Position numbers and translations under genes: made by a program
Source: Lactobacillus selangorensis
GTDB lineage: Bacteria; Bacillota; Bacilli; Lactobacillales; Lactobacillaceae
Reading direction: 5' to 3'
Length of the DNA stretch: 64,000 nucleotides
Assembly: GCF_001437205.1 (NCBI RefSeq)
Contig: NZ_JQAZ01000005.1
Span: 1 to 64,000 of the forward strand
Notes under the pieces: model-generated
Databases searched by the model: none
The model's input: only the letters and a program-made list of their open reading frames with translations
What the model was told of the DNA's origin: nothing
Shown: one piece after another, positions 17,472 to 25,776 of the stretch
Layout of the letters: each line of letters begins with the position of its first letter
Numbering within the stretch: position 1 is the stretch's first letter

Positions 17472-18305
17472 TTAAACAGATTGGGCTAATTTTTTCTTCA
17501 AAAATTGACTATTTTGACGGGCTGAATAGCCATTGACGGCATACGGCCCCTTTGAATCCCGATATTGAGCCAGTGTCGGCGCCTTAAATCCTTGTGTGCG
17601 AATCATTTGCGTCCGCCACACCGGATCACTAGCACGATATTGAACATCGAGCCGGCGGTGGGTGGCATCATTACGACATGCGTAATTAAAACTAGCCCCA
17701 TTGACGACGCCATTCAAAGTACCGTCCAAGATGTTTGTAAAACGGCCGGTACTATCCAAAATAAATTCAGCATGGAATCCGACTGTGACTTTGAGATTGC
17801 CCGTTCCGCTCGGCAAAGCACCCTGACCATGATTGCTGCGCTTTTGATGATAACGGTCCGACTCGCTGAAAGAGTACAAAAAGTGCGGCAATGTCCGTAA
17901 ATAATGCGCTAATTTTTCCTGATCTGTCGCACCAGCATAATGCGTCTGTACAAACTCGGCCTGCTGCAGTGAAATCACATACCGCAGCTGATGCACCTGT
18001 TTTCCCAATGAACCTTCCAAATACTGCGGGTGGGGAAAGGCTAACTGCACCGTTCGGCTCAAACTGCGCCAGAAAAATGCTTGCGGCGCCAAATCGGTTC
18101 CTAAACGAACTACTAACTGATTGACCTGACTGCGATTGTTGGCCAACTCATTCGGAAATTCGAGCTGCGCAAGCAAAAACCGTAATTTATGCTGGGCTCG
18201 TCGGGTGTTGCCCATGGGCCGCCAAAGCCACCAAATCAGGCGCCAAAAATGACGCCTGTGTTTCCAATTAACAAAAACGGTGCTTATTTTTTTGAATTGA
18301 CGCAT
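17472..18305 (-). CDS. unknown protein, possibly DUF3114-like
   Basis: 277 residues. Basic N terminus rich in Trp and Arg (NWKHRRHFWRLIWWLWRPMG) that could lie on the membrane, then a soluble domain with NLKVTVGFHAEFILDSTG, NGVVNGASFNYACRND and RRLDVQYRASDP. The overall layout recalls DUF3114, known mostly from streptococci and lactobacilli, but I am recalling this from memory and give it low weight. GGGGGAG precedes the ATG. It is divergent from the Mor-headed operon. Function unknown. Confidence 0.7.
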   Translation of the reverse strand: MRQFKKISTVFVNWKHRRHFWRLIWWLWRPMGNTRRAQHKLRFLLAQLEFPNELANNRSQVNQLVVRLGTDLAPQAFFWRSLSRTVQLAFPHPQYLEGSLGKQVHQLRYVISLQQAEFVQTHYAGATDQEKLAHYLRTLPHFLYSFSESDRYHQKRSNHGQGALPSGTGNLKVTVGFHAEFILDSTGRFTNILDGTLNGVVNGASFNYACRNDATHRRLDVQYRASDPVWRTQMIRTQGFKAPTLAQYRDSKGPYAVNGYSARQNSQFLKKKLAQSV

Positions 18306-18458
18306 TGCTTACTCCCCCAAGCGTTTGCTAATTTAAACTTGCCAAACTTGACACGCATGTTAAAGTAAATTTATTAAACAAATTTGGTTACTACGTATAA
18401 AAAAATTTATTCACCTCATTTGACAAGACTACAATTTAAAGAATTATCCTTTTACAAT
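18306..18458 (+). promoter_or_regulatory. divergent promoter region
   Basis: AT-rich, no gene. Two TTGACA hexamers on the plus strand (about 18347 and 18419) could serve as -35 elements. The second, spaced 17 nt from ATTATC, would start transcription at about 18455, right at the first leader hairpin. Confidence 0.35.
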
Positions 18459-18496
18459 GACCTCAGTCAGAACTTCATGGCTGGGGCCTTTTTTTA
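18459..18496 (+). terminator. leader terminator upstream of the Mor-headed operon
   Basis: GACCTCAGTCA pairs with TGGCTGGGGCC (10 of 11 positions, wobbles allowed) around an 8-nt loop, followed by T7. No gene on this strand precedes it, so it must end a short leader transcript or act as an attenuator. Confidence 0.6.
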
Positions 18497-18521
18497 TGGA
18501 AAAGTGCCGCCCCTGAACCTG

Positions 18522-18668
18522 GCAGAAATGAAGGGCCCTTCATTTTAAAACAAACAGTTGAATGCAAATGACGGTCTGCACTGAACTATGCAACGATGAA
18601 TGTCATCGTCAAGGCGGACCGCATTTCAGCAAATTGTGCCAGTTTGATAAACTGACACGGGGTTTTTA
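18522..18668 (+). promoter_or_regulatory. folded 5' leader of the Mor-headed operon
   Basis: After the leader terminator come a near-perfect palindrome (AAATGAAGG-GC-CCTTCATTT, 18526-18545), a structured domain closed by CGGTCTGC/GCGGACCG (18572-18621) that contains CGATG/CATCG, and a hairpin with 9 of 10 pairs GTGCCAGTTT/AAACTGACAC (18636-18657) followed by GGGGTTTTT. This is more structure than a plain untranslated region needs. It matches no riboswitch class I know. Confidence 0.5.
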
Positions 18669-18688
18669 AAAAGGGGGATATCACAAAA

Positions 18689-18952
18689 ATGGATAAAGAC
18701 CTGCTTCAAGAGTCTTATGCGCAAATTTATGACTTGCTAGGTGAAGAAGCCATGCAAAAAGTCTTCGAACTTTATCGTGGCCGGCAGATTTCGTTTCCGA
18801 TGCGGCTTTACGACCGTAATAAGGTCATGCACCGCATTTTAAAGGAATACAACGGACACAACATTTCGGAATTGACGCATAAATACAATTACTCGCAACG
18901 CTGGATCCGCCAAGTCATCAATAAAGAAAAGGGGAAATCAGATGCAAAATAA
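18689..18952 (+). CDS. Mor-transcription-activator-like DNA-binding protein
   Basis: 87 residues. The C-terminal part, ILKEYNGHNISELTHKYNYSQRWIRQVINKEKG, is a helix-turn-helix of the kind found in the Mor/C family of phage Mu activators; the N-terminal part (DLLQESYAQIYDLLGEEAMQKVFELYRGRQISFPMRLY) is the usual dimerisation segment of short Mor-like proteins. It is not proof of a prophage: stand-alone short Mor-like genes are common in Firmicutes chromosomes. GGGGGA lies 10 nt before the ATG. Its stop overlaps the next gene by 11 nt, so it is translationally coupled to a membrane protein and probably regulates this operon. Confidence 0.8.
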   Translation: MDKDLLQESYAQIYDLLGEEAMQKVFELYRGRQISFPMRLYDRNKVMHRILKEYNGHNISELTHKYNYSQRWIRQVINKEKGKSDAK

Positions 18953-19190
18953 ACAGGCTTCCAATCAAGATCCATTCGCACGCTACAACATCATGGGCAT
19001 TTCCGGCTTCGCACTGGCTTTTATCGACCTTGCCTTCCCGTTGAGCGTCGTCACCGGATTCAGTATTTGGGTACTCGGTTTAATCTTGTCAATCATCGGT
19101 GTCTTTAGAAAACCACGTGGTTTTGCAATTGCCGGCATTATCCTGTCAATCATTACCATCATCGTCGCAATTATGCGCAGCTTCTTTTAA
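18942..19190 (+). CDS. small membrane protein, DUF4190-like
   Basis: 82 residues. A hydrophilic start (MQNKQASNQDPFARYN) is followed by two hydrophobic segments separated by a basic loop with RKPRGFAIAGIILSI, a pattern typical of DUF4190 and related small two-helix proteins. It overlaps the Mor-like gene by 11 nt. It ends 55 nt before a terminator, so the first two genes may form a separate unit from the four genes downstream. Function unknown. Confidence 0.75.
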   Translation: MQNKQASNQDPFARYNIMGISGFALAFIDLAFPLSVVTGFSIWVLGLILSIIGVFRKPRGFAIAGIILSIITIIVAIMRSFF

Positions 19191-19245
19191 CTTAGATAAG
19201 GAAGCTCCCCTGATTGCACGTTAGCAGTTTTTTGCAGTAAATCCG

Positions 19246-19306
19246 GCCATGAAGATGCATAAATTTATTGTTTCGGTCATTAAATCTTCATGGCCTTTTT
19301 TGTCGC
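19246..19306 (+). terminator. internal terminator of the Mor-headed operon
   Basis: GGCCATGAAGAT pairs with ATCTTCATGGCC, with a 27-nt loop, followed by T6. It lies between the DUF4190-like gene and the next gene, whose ribosome site begins 10 nt later; it may act as an attenuator for the downstream genes. Confidence 0.75.
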
Positions 19307-19327
19307 AACACATTTGGAGGCAGTTCA

Positions 19328-19897
19328 ATGAAAAAAGCATCACAACTATTTACAACCGTTTTAAAAGATATTTTTGCATCCTTGCCACTTAGTTTCTGGA
19401 TTCTGAATTATATTGTCGCCGGCGGACTTTCGTTACTCGTCCTCGTTATTTTCGTCGGCAACTTCAATAATGGTCACCCATTCGTGATGAACCTGCTGAC
19501 CATTTTGCTTTTTTTGATAAGTGCCTTTTTTACCCCCGTTGTGTGGGGCGTGATTCGGATTCATCGTATTTTGAATCATAAATCAACCTTAAGTTTACGA
19601 AACGACCTGCATATTTACAATCGGCTTAAACAAGATGCCATTAACAAACGTGAGGTGGCCCGCTTTTACGATGTCATTCGAGCCGGCAACACATACCATG
19701 AAGTTGCCTATCAGGATAAAGTAGTCGGTCATGATGTGGCCGCCGAAACACGAGCCGGTATCAAAGGTTTCGGAATCTATCTTAAATATTTCCTCTTTCT
19801 TTGTCTTTATTCTGGAATTTGGGTGTTTGGCTACATCGTCGGACCAGTTACGATGCTGCTGTTAATGAGTAAATATCAAAATGCTAGTCGCGATTAA
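19328..19897 (+). CDS. unknown integral membrane protein
   Basis: 189 residues. Two hydrophobic helices near the N terminus (residues about 20-45 and 52-77) and one long or paired segment near the C terminus flank a charged central domain (HKSTLSLRNDLHIYNRLKQDAINKREVARFYDVI). The start at MKKASQ has TTGGAGG 7 nt upstream; a longer frame from 19268 overlaps the terminator and is rejected. I do not recognise the family. Its stop lies 20 nt before the next start, so it is cotranscribed with the secreted protein and lipoproteins. Confidence 0.8.
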   Translation: MKKASQLFTTVLKDIFASLPLSFWILNYIVAGGLSLLVLVIFVGNFNNGHPFVMNLLTILLFLISAFFTPVVWGVIRIHRILNHKSTLSLRNDLHIYNRLKQDAINKREVARFYDVIRAGNTYHEVAYQDKVVGHDVAAETRAGIKGFGIYLKYFLFLCLYSGIWVFGYIVGPVTMLLLMSKYQNASRD

Positions 19898-19916
19898 CGC
19901 ATTGGGAGGCGTTCAC

Positions 19917-20951
19917 ATGAAAAAAGGACTTTTAATTGGCGGCGCATTATTCAGCATCGGCCTAGCTGGTGTCACTTTTCAGCAGCCGCATCATCCGCAG
20001 GTCGTCCAAGCGGCCGCCAAGCAGACATCTTACCTGCCCTACCGGATTTATCAATACAGCAAACCAAAGGGACTCGCCAAAGTCGTCGGTGCCTACACAA
20101 TTCGCACCAAAACAGAACAATTATGGCTGAACATCAAGCAAAATGGCCAGTACACCCTCTTCACTCAAGTCAGCGGCACACTGCCAAGTGATACTGACCA
20201 GGCCAAGACTTACTTTGATGCCCAGAATCAATATCGGACCACGACCACACCGGTTCAATCGTCCTTATCAACCGGCGTAGTTGAAAAGAAATTCGGACGC
20301 TTCGTGCTCGCTGATCTGAACCAGCTAGACAACCTTTTGCTGCCGGACCAAACCGGCAAACTCGTCTTGACGACTTCGTACACCACCCAAGCCAACATTC
20401 GCAGTTTCGATTCGAACAGTAATGTCAATTACATTGATGCCCACACGATGCATACGCCGAATATCAACTACGAACAAGCTTATAAAAAGATGCCGCAAAT
20501 CGCCGCTGATGGTACACGGCTGACTTTCATCGGTCTCAACACACCTGATTCAACGACCGCAAAAGGAACCCTGACCAAAGTCAAGACAGTCCCAAGCAAA
20601 GTGAAAAAGAGCATCTATCAAGTAGCTCCGCAGCTCAAGAAGAAGCCGCACTTTACCAATTTGAATCAATTTTTCCAATACGTTGTCCCTGGCACCACCA
20701 ATATCGTTGCTGACCATTATACAGCGATTGATCCAGCTAAATTAAAAGGCGGTTATACGGAAAACGGGAAAGCCGTCAAAGTTAAATATGCTTTTGGCGA
20801 GATTGAAGATACGGACGATCCGGCCAATAATACCCAGATTGCTTATGCAACCGATGGCAAAAAGATTTATGTGCCGGTCGATCAGGATCGTTTAGTCAGC
20901 GATGACGGTGCGCTCGATTGGCGGGTTGCCACCGCTCAAGATTTTAACTAA
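19917..20951 (+). CDS. unknown secreted protein
   Basis: 344 residues. A signal peptide is clear: MKKG, a hydrophobic stretch, then VVQAAAK with probable cleavage after AQA/QAA. The mature part has an aromatic-rich start (YLPYRIYQYSKPKG) and alternating strand-forming segments with a lysine/threonine-rich composition usual for exported proteins of lactobacilli. No catalytic motif, LPXTG anchor or cell-wall-binding repeat is visible. GGGAGGCG precedes the ATG. It is 21 nt before the following lipoprotein gene. Confidence 0.8.
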   Translation: MKKGLLIGGALFSIGLAGVTFQQPHHPQVVQAAAKQTSYLPYRIYQYSKPKGLAKVVGAYTIRTKTEQLWLNIKQNGQYTLFTQVSGTLPSDTDQAKTYFDAQNQYRTTTTPVQSSLSTGVVEKKFGRFVLADLNQLDNLLLPDQTGKLVLTTSYTTQANIRSFDSNSNVNYIDAHTMHTPNINYEQAYKKMPQIAADGTRLTFIGLNTPDSTTAKGTLTKVKTVPSKVKKSIYQVAPQLKKKPHFTNLNQFFQYVVPGTTNIVADHYTAIDPAKLKGGYTENGKAVKVKYAFGEIEDTDDPANNTQIAYATDGKKIYVPVDQDRLVSDDGALDWRVATAQDFN

Positions 20952-20972
20952 CACTATGGAGGCGTCAAACAA

Positions 20973-21845
20973 ATGAAACGCAAAAAAATATTTAGTCTGC
21001 TGCTGGCTTTAGGGGCACTCCTTTTGATGGTCGCCCTCAGCGGCTGCGGCAAACAGCAAAGCGAACAGCTTTACAGCGGCAAAAAGAAAATCGTCAGTCA
21101 GCTTTTGCAAGATAAAGAACCACGTATCTGGTATGTCTTTCAGACCGAGTACGCCGACCATCGTTCGAAGCAATTAGCCATTACCGACATTCCGACTAAG
21201 ATCATCGTCGTTCAAGATGGCAAGGATCATGTTTATGAAAATGACCAGGAAGGCTATAATGACGATTATTCTTACGATTTCGGCAAATTATCCAAAATGT
21301 CGACGGCGGCCGTCATTAAATATGCCAAAAAAGCCGATCGGGCCTATTTCAAAGGTAATCAAGCCGATAATATCAAATACTTAAAGAGCTCTTCGGAAGA
21401 CGGGCTATCCAATAAAGCCCTCCAGCGCAGTGTGAATTTCATTAAACAGGCCAAGTATCAAAATCCCAGCCACACGATCAATGGGTACGGCCATCTCGAT
21501 TCAACCGGCAATAAATTAAGCTATGAATACATCAATTTTGTTCAGAGCGACGTGCTGTATGATAACCTCAGCAAAAAAGCCCTCATCAGCAAAGTCGGTA
21601 AAAAATCATACGACCGCAACGACGATTTCTTTGTTCAGCAGAGCTCGACTAACATCCTGTGCGGCGAAAGGGTTGCCGATCAAATTTATGATACAACCAT
21701 GGTGGGTTACTATAACCACGAGGATGATTCATCTGATTCCTATACAACTGTGACCCCTATCCCGACAAAACAGTATCAAAAGAATAAACTGATTATCAAG
21801 ATGGACGGACCTAAAGATAAAGGTGTCGGATCGGATCCGGCTTAA
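20973..21845 (+). CDS. unknown lipoprotein
   Basis: 290 residues. The N terminus (MKRKK, hydrophobic core, ALSGC) is a lipoprotein signal with the lipid-bearing cysteine near residue 25. The rest is hydrophilic, rich in Lys, Asp and Tyr, and not recognised. TGGAGGCG lies 8 nt before the ATG. It shares the operon with a secreted protein and a DUF4767 lipoprotein, so the three exported products probably act at the same envelope site. Confidence 0.82.
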   Translation: MKRKKIFSLLLALGALLLMVALSGCGKQQSEQLYSGKKKIVSQLLQDKEPRIWYVFQTEYADHRSKQLAITDIPTKIIVVQDGKDHVYENDQEGYNDDYSYDFGKLSKMSTAAVIKYAKKADRAYFKGNQADNIKYLKSSSEDGLSNKALQRSVNFIKQAKYQNPSHTINGYGHLDSTGNKLSYEYINFVQSDVLYDNLSKKALISKVGKKSYDRNDDFFVQQSSTNILCGERVADQIYDTTMVGYYNHEDDSSDSYTTVTPIPTKQYQKNKLIIKMDGPKDKGVGSDPA

Positions 21846-21863
21846 TTCAAAGGAGGCGCACTG

Positions 21864-22940
21864 ATGCGCAAAAGTATCCTTGTGGCGAGTTTGCTGATGG
21901 GCTCGCTCGTCTTGGGCGGCTGTCAGAATAATCGCTCGACAGCAAAATCATCAGACAGCTCGTCAAAAACAACGACGGTTTCATCTTCGTCGAAGAAACA
22001 GGCTGTTTCAAGTTCAACCACAAAAACAGCATCAACCTACACATTAAACTGGAACGCTGCCAAACAGAAACAAATGAACACGTTCATGCAGCAGTTCGGC
22101 CAGAAAATGAATCAAAGTTATCAACCGGTGGATAAGTCGACGACGGTCAAGTGGTTCAATCATACCTTAAGTGTTCTGATGCAGAACAATCAAATTGTCG
22201 TGAATGGGACAACGACAAAGGTCGCTTGGTTCCCGACAAAAGGCAGCGCCACTGCGACCAACATTGTCGCCAGCTATGTTGACTCATCCAATCACATTTT
22301 ATACTTAATGACCGAAACGAAAGACGGCCAAAATCAAGTTCTCGTCACTCAGGAAGACGTCAATGCTGATGGCCTGCTGGTCACCAAACCAACGACTAAT
22401 CAGAGTCTGACCAGTGACTATCAGGCCGCCATGGCTGGCAAGAATGCGCCAGCTTCGAACAGCACGGCTGATTCCAAAACAACTGCTGCCTTCAGCTTTC
22501 CCAGTGAATATATCGGCAGCTGGTATGCTTACAACGATGATGGGAGTGAAAGCACAATCACCTTCACAACCAATACAATCACAACAGCCACACAGGGCGA
22601 TACCGACCCGGTCGAAACGTTCCATAGCGATAGTGAAATGACTGCCAATGATAAAACCCGGATTAAAGAAGGCGATGGCGGCAGCGCCAACTTAGAAGAC
22701 GCTGCTCGTCGTAACTGGTATAAAGCCGCTACTACCACCGTCAATGGCAAAGAGATGCTGCAAGTCGGTGTCTGGTATGCTTACCGTGGCAATCAGTTCT
22801 CCTACTATCACGTTCAAAATGACACAATCAATGGTCAATCTGTCCCGACTCTCTATCTTTATGATGAACAAGGTGCACAAACCGGCCAGGAACTGGTTAA
22901 ATACCACAAAATGGGCGGCAATCAGCAATACTTCGGTTAA
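21864..22940 (+). CDS. DUF4767-type lipoprotein
   Basis: 358 residues. Signal with lipobox VLGGC (Cys20), then a long Ser/Thr-rich linker (residues 22-57), then a DUF4767-like domain starting LNWNAAKQKQMNTFMQQFGQKMNQSY, a family common in lactobacilli. The C-terminal part begins PSEYIGSWYAYNDDGSESTITF and contains WYAYRGNQFSYYHV, resembling a lipocalin-like or YxeA-like beta domain, without catalytic residues. AAAGGAGGCG precedes the ATG. A frameshifted paralogue lies at 24546-25677. Function unknown. Confidence 0.85.
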   Translation: MRKSILVASLLMGSLVLGGCQNNRSTAKSSDSSSKTTTVSSSSKKQAVSSSTTKTASTYTLNWNAAKQKQMNTFMQQFGQKMNQSYQPVDKSTTVKWFNHTLSVLMQNNQIVVNGTTTKVAWFPTKGSATATNIVASYVDSSNHILYLMTETKDGQNQVLVTQEDVNADGLLVTKPTTNQSLTSDYQAAMAGKNAPASNSTADSKTTAAFSFPSEYIGSWYAYNDDGSESTITFTTNTITTATQGDTDPVETFHSDSEMTANDKTRIKEGDGGSANLEDAARRNWYKAATTTVNGKEMLQVGVWYAYRGNQFSYYHVQNDTINGQSVPTLYLYDEQGAQTGQELVKYHKMGGNQQYFG

Positions 22941-22942
22941 TT

Positions 22943-22982
22943 AAAAAAAGTTTTCCACAAACACTGTGGAAAACTTTTTTTA
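22943..22982. terminator. bidirectional terminator
   Basis: AAAAAAAGTTTTCCACA pairs with TGTGGAAAACTTTTTTT around AACAC. It ends the Mor-headed operon and overlaps the stop codon of the convergent TMEM175 gene. Confidence 0.9.
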
Positions 22983-23540
22983 TTGAGCTTGTTCAATGTG
23001 CCGGCTGGGCGTGTACCACAATAAAGAATTCACCAGAAAACCGACGAACACAAATGGCGGCCACAAAAATACCAGCCCGAGAATCACAAAATTATTCAGC
23101 ATCGACACATACTCGCGATTCTGATGGACAGCCCGCACATCCTCAGGGTCAGCTTTAACGACCACATTACGCAGCCACAAGAACGAAAAGTTAAAGGCGA
23201 TAATATCGAGTTCATACAGACATGCCGCCGGAACGGCCCGAATATCGGACCCAAACCAAGCCGTAACGGCCGGCAGCAATGACAAGAAGAATAAAAACGT
23301 CAAGTTAGCCCACAGCACGCCGTCAGTCACCCGTTTCACATTCAAAAACAAATGATGGTGGTTAATCCAGACAGTCGCGACCGTCGCAAAACTCATCACA
23401 TAGGCCGAAAAAATCGGCAGGACATTGCGCAGCGCCGCCCAGCTATGATTTGCTTCAGGCAGACGAATATCGAGCACTAAAATGGTAATGATAATGGCAA
23501 TTACCCCATCCGTAAAAGCTTCCAGCCGTGTTTTCGGCAT
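22980..23540 (-). CDS. TMEM175/DUF1211-family channel protein
   Basis: 186 residues with about five hydrophobic helices. The first helix RLEAFTDGVIAIIITILVLDIRLP carries the FSD-like motif (here FTDG) of bacterial TMEM175 potassium channels, followed by WINHHHLF. Bacterial members form tetrameric, weakly selective K+ channels. AAAAGGAG precedes the ATG. It is 16 nt after the phosphatase gene and probably cotranscribed. Confidence 0.9.
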   Translation of the reverse strand: MPKTRLEAFTDGVIAIIITILVLDIRLPEANHSWAALRNVLPIFSAYVMSFATVATVWINHHHLFLNVKRVTDGVLWANLTFLFFLSLLPAVTAWFGSDIRAVPAACLYELDIIAFNFSFLWLRNVVVKADPEDVRAVHQNREYVSMLNNFVILGLVFLWPPFVFVGFLVNSLLWYTPSRHIEQAQ

Positions 23541-23556
23541 TCTGAAGACTCCTTTT

Positions 23557-24147
23557 TTAAACTGATTGATGCAGCGGATCGATTACTTCCAGAAAATGAA
23601 ACTGCTGGTCGGCGTATGTAAAATGCAGGAGCGAACAGTTGGCAAAGTGAATATGCCCCATGATTTCGCTGTTAGGAATCCAATTTTGCAGAAACATGTA
23701 GGATGCCCCAGCATGACTGACGGCCAAAACTCGTTCATGGCCCGGCTGCTCCATCACTTTAGTGAGCGTTGCTTTCATGCGCTTGCTGACCTGCTGATCG
23801 GATTCGCCCCCATACTGGACGAAGAAATCCCCATAGAATTCTTTATCAGACTTTGGCTTAGGATTTAATACTTCGCTTTCACCTTCAAAGACACCAAAAT
23901 TCTGCTCTTTCAAGCCTTTTAAACGTTTGTACGGCTGATTCGTTACTAATTCTAACGTATCACTCGCCCGCTCCTGTGTCGACGAATACGCATGATCAAA
24001 GGTGATGTGATGGGCCGTTAAATACTGCCCCACTTTTTTGGCATCGGCAATGCCTTGTGCCGTCAACGGCGAATCACTGGCCCCTTGGATGCGGTGCAAG
24101 CGATTAAAAAGCGTTTCGCCATGCCGCATGAGATATAATTCTTTCAT
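23557..24147 (-). CDS. histidine phosphatase family protein
   Basis: 196 residues. The catalytic motif is LMRHGETLFN (His9), the second histidine lies in LAVSHAGASYMF, and RIQGASDSPLTAQG is usual for phosphoglycerate-mutase-like phosphatases. The 196-residue size and lack of the mutase insertion suggest a small-molecule phosphatase rather than a glycolytic mutase. It heads a two-gene unit with the TMEM175 protein. A second member is at 44783-45436. Confidence 0.9.
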   Translation of the reverse strand: MKELYLMRHGETLFNRLHRIQGASDSPLTAQGIADAKKVGQYLTAHHITFDHAYSSTQERASDTLELVTNQPYKRLKGLKEQNFGVFEGESEVLNPKPKSDKEFYGDFFVQYGGESDQQVSKRMKATLTKVMEQPGHERVLAVSHAGASYMFLQNWIPNSEIMGHIHFANCSLLHFTYADQQFHFLEVIDPLHQSV

Positions 24148-24278
24148 CTGAAAATCCCCCTTCGCACTTACCTTCTTTCAGTTTACCGCAATCGCTTTCA
24201 AACGACCAAGGCCAATTTCACATCGAATCGAGCCGACGGTGCTATGATGAATTTGTAAACAAAAAGGAGCGGATAATC

Positions 24279-24485
24279 ATGATGACTGATGAAGCTAAAA
24301 ATCAATTTATCAATGAACTGAAGAAAGAAAATTCTCGTAAAACTGACGATGCCAAAGAAACTGGCGACCGTCTCTTCGAAACACGGGAAGATGCCGACGA
24401 AGCCTTGAAGGTTGCTCAAGAAGCCGTCCCAGATCGCAAATTTACGATCGACCACAAGAATGGCAAGTTTATCTTAAAAGGCTAA
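24279..24485 (+). CDS. small charged protein of unknown function
   Basis: 68 residues, highly charged and probably helical at the start (DEAKNQFINELKKENSRKTDDAKETGDRLFE), with a short strand-like end (KFTIDHKNGKFILKG). AAAAGGAG lies 9 nt before the first of two ATGs. It has its own terminator. I do not recognise the family; a stress or nucleic-acid-associated protein would fit but is a guess. Confidence 0.8.
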   Translation: MMTDEAKNQFINELKKENSRKTDDAKETGDRLFETREDADEALKVAQEAVPDRKFTIDHKNGKFILKG

Positions 24486-24496
24486 TGAACGGAATT

Positions 24497-24529
24497 AAAA
24501 AAGTTCGCAGCAATGCGAACTTTTTTTAG
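24497..24529. terminator. bidirectional terminator
   Basis: AAAAAAGTTCGCA pairs with TGCGAACTTTTTTT around GCAA. Confidence 0.9.
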
Positions 24530-24545
24530 TTTCTTCAACAAAACC

Positions 24546-25677
24546 TTATTCACTTAATTCCGGATTTTCGGCCTGACTGCTTTCAAAAGCAGCGTCGCTC
24601 TGCTGCTGTTGTTCAGCCACGTCTTTTGACAAATAATATTTGCCGTCGGTCAGAACCGCAGCACCGCACGCACGCACCAATACGGGTGTCGCTGTGCCGT
24701 TGATTGTTTGCGTCATCACTGTATAGCTGGTCCCATCGCCATTGCTTTGATACCAGCCTCGAATGTTGATCCAGTCATGACCCCGCACATTATTTTGAGG
24801 GCTATAGGCACCCCATTCTTTTTCTTTGGTTCGATTCAGATTAGTAGGATTGCCGTTAGCAGTCGCCGTGTCTGCTGCCGAACGTTTGGTCACTCACATC
24901 GTGCAAGGTGATTGTTGTCCCGTCTTCGGTCAGTTTTGCGCCGCTGATTGTCACTGTTTTAAGCACATCGCTCCCTTGTTCATAACCATACCAAGTCCCC
25001 TCAAATCGGCTTGGAAAATTGACAGTCGGTGCATCGCCGGCTGCCGCATCTTTGGGCGCTGCTGATGAAGAGATACTGCTGCTAGCGGATGCGGACGTTT
25101 CAGCATCTGATGAAACATTCTGCCCAGCTAAGATGCTGTTAAAGGCGCCTTTAATGGCTGTATTGGCGGTTTCCTTCATGACCAGCCGTCCTTTGTCATT
25201 GACTGCCTGCTGCGAAACGAGCACACGAGCAGCCTGAGCGTGATTAACGACGAATAAATACAAAATATGCGCATCATCATCGGCATAGGCGGCAACCACA
25301 TTCGTCCGGGCCTTGCTGCCTAAGTTTTGGGCTGGAAACCACTTTGTCTTTTCAACCTTGCCGCCAACTTCAATAGCACGATTTTCCTGGGCCATCTTTT
25401 TCAAACTGGCGTTGAACCAGCTCGCAGTCGTTCCCTGCTTGACCTGTGTGTAGTTCTGATTCATATTCTTCCCAAATTGAACCATGTATGCAGCCAATTG
25501 AGCTGCTTTTTTTGTGTTCCACTTCAGCCGGTAATCCTGTTTTGAAACAGAAGGTGTTACTTTAGTTGCTGCCGTTGAAGCTGATTCTGACGAGGCCGAT
25601 TTGCCGGTATTATTCTGACACCCGCTCAGTACCATTCCCAACACTGCCAGCAGCAGTAATCCACTTGCTTTTTTCAT
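24546..25677 (-). pseudogene. frameshifted DUF4767 lipoprotein paralogue
   Basis: The first part (25677 to 24856) has a lipoprotein signal (LSGC), a Ser/Thr linker, LKWNTKKAAQLAAYMVQFGKNMNQNY and PSRFEGTWYGYEQ, closely matching the intact paralogue at 21864-22940 in order and motif. It then runs out of frame after LHDVSDQT and stops. The expected C-terminal part continues in another frame, from about 24893 to 24546 (KEKEWGAYSP ... NIRGWYQSNG). One extra base (or two lost) near 24870-24893 explains it. No slippery heptamer is evident, so a mutation or sequencing error is more likely than programmed frameshifting. GGGGAGG precedes the ATG. Confidence 0.8.
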
Positions 25678-25731
25678 CTGCACCCTCCCCTTATTGCCTT
25701 TATTATAAGCTTTCGCCACAAAAGACGACAC

Positions 25732-25769
25732 TAAAAAACGCCGCCCACAAATAATGGGACGGCGTTTCT
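25732..25769 (-). terminator. pepN terminator
   Basis: Minus strand: AACGCCGTCCCA pairs with TGGGCGGCGTT (one mismatch) around TTATTTG, then T4. It lies just after the pepN stop. Confidence 0.8.
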
Positions 25770-25776
25770 GTGTTAA

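Noticed and set aside
18689-18952. Mor-like gene as evidence of a Mu-like prophage
   Set aside because: No phage structural, transposase or lysis genes adjoin; short Mor-like proteins are common on chromosomes.
24186-24206. cre-like sequence (TGAAAGCGATTGCG) between the phosphatase and the small charged gene
   Set aside because: One end mismatches the consensus and neither neighbour is an expected CcpA target; too weak to list.
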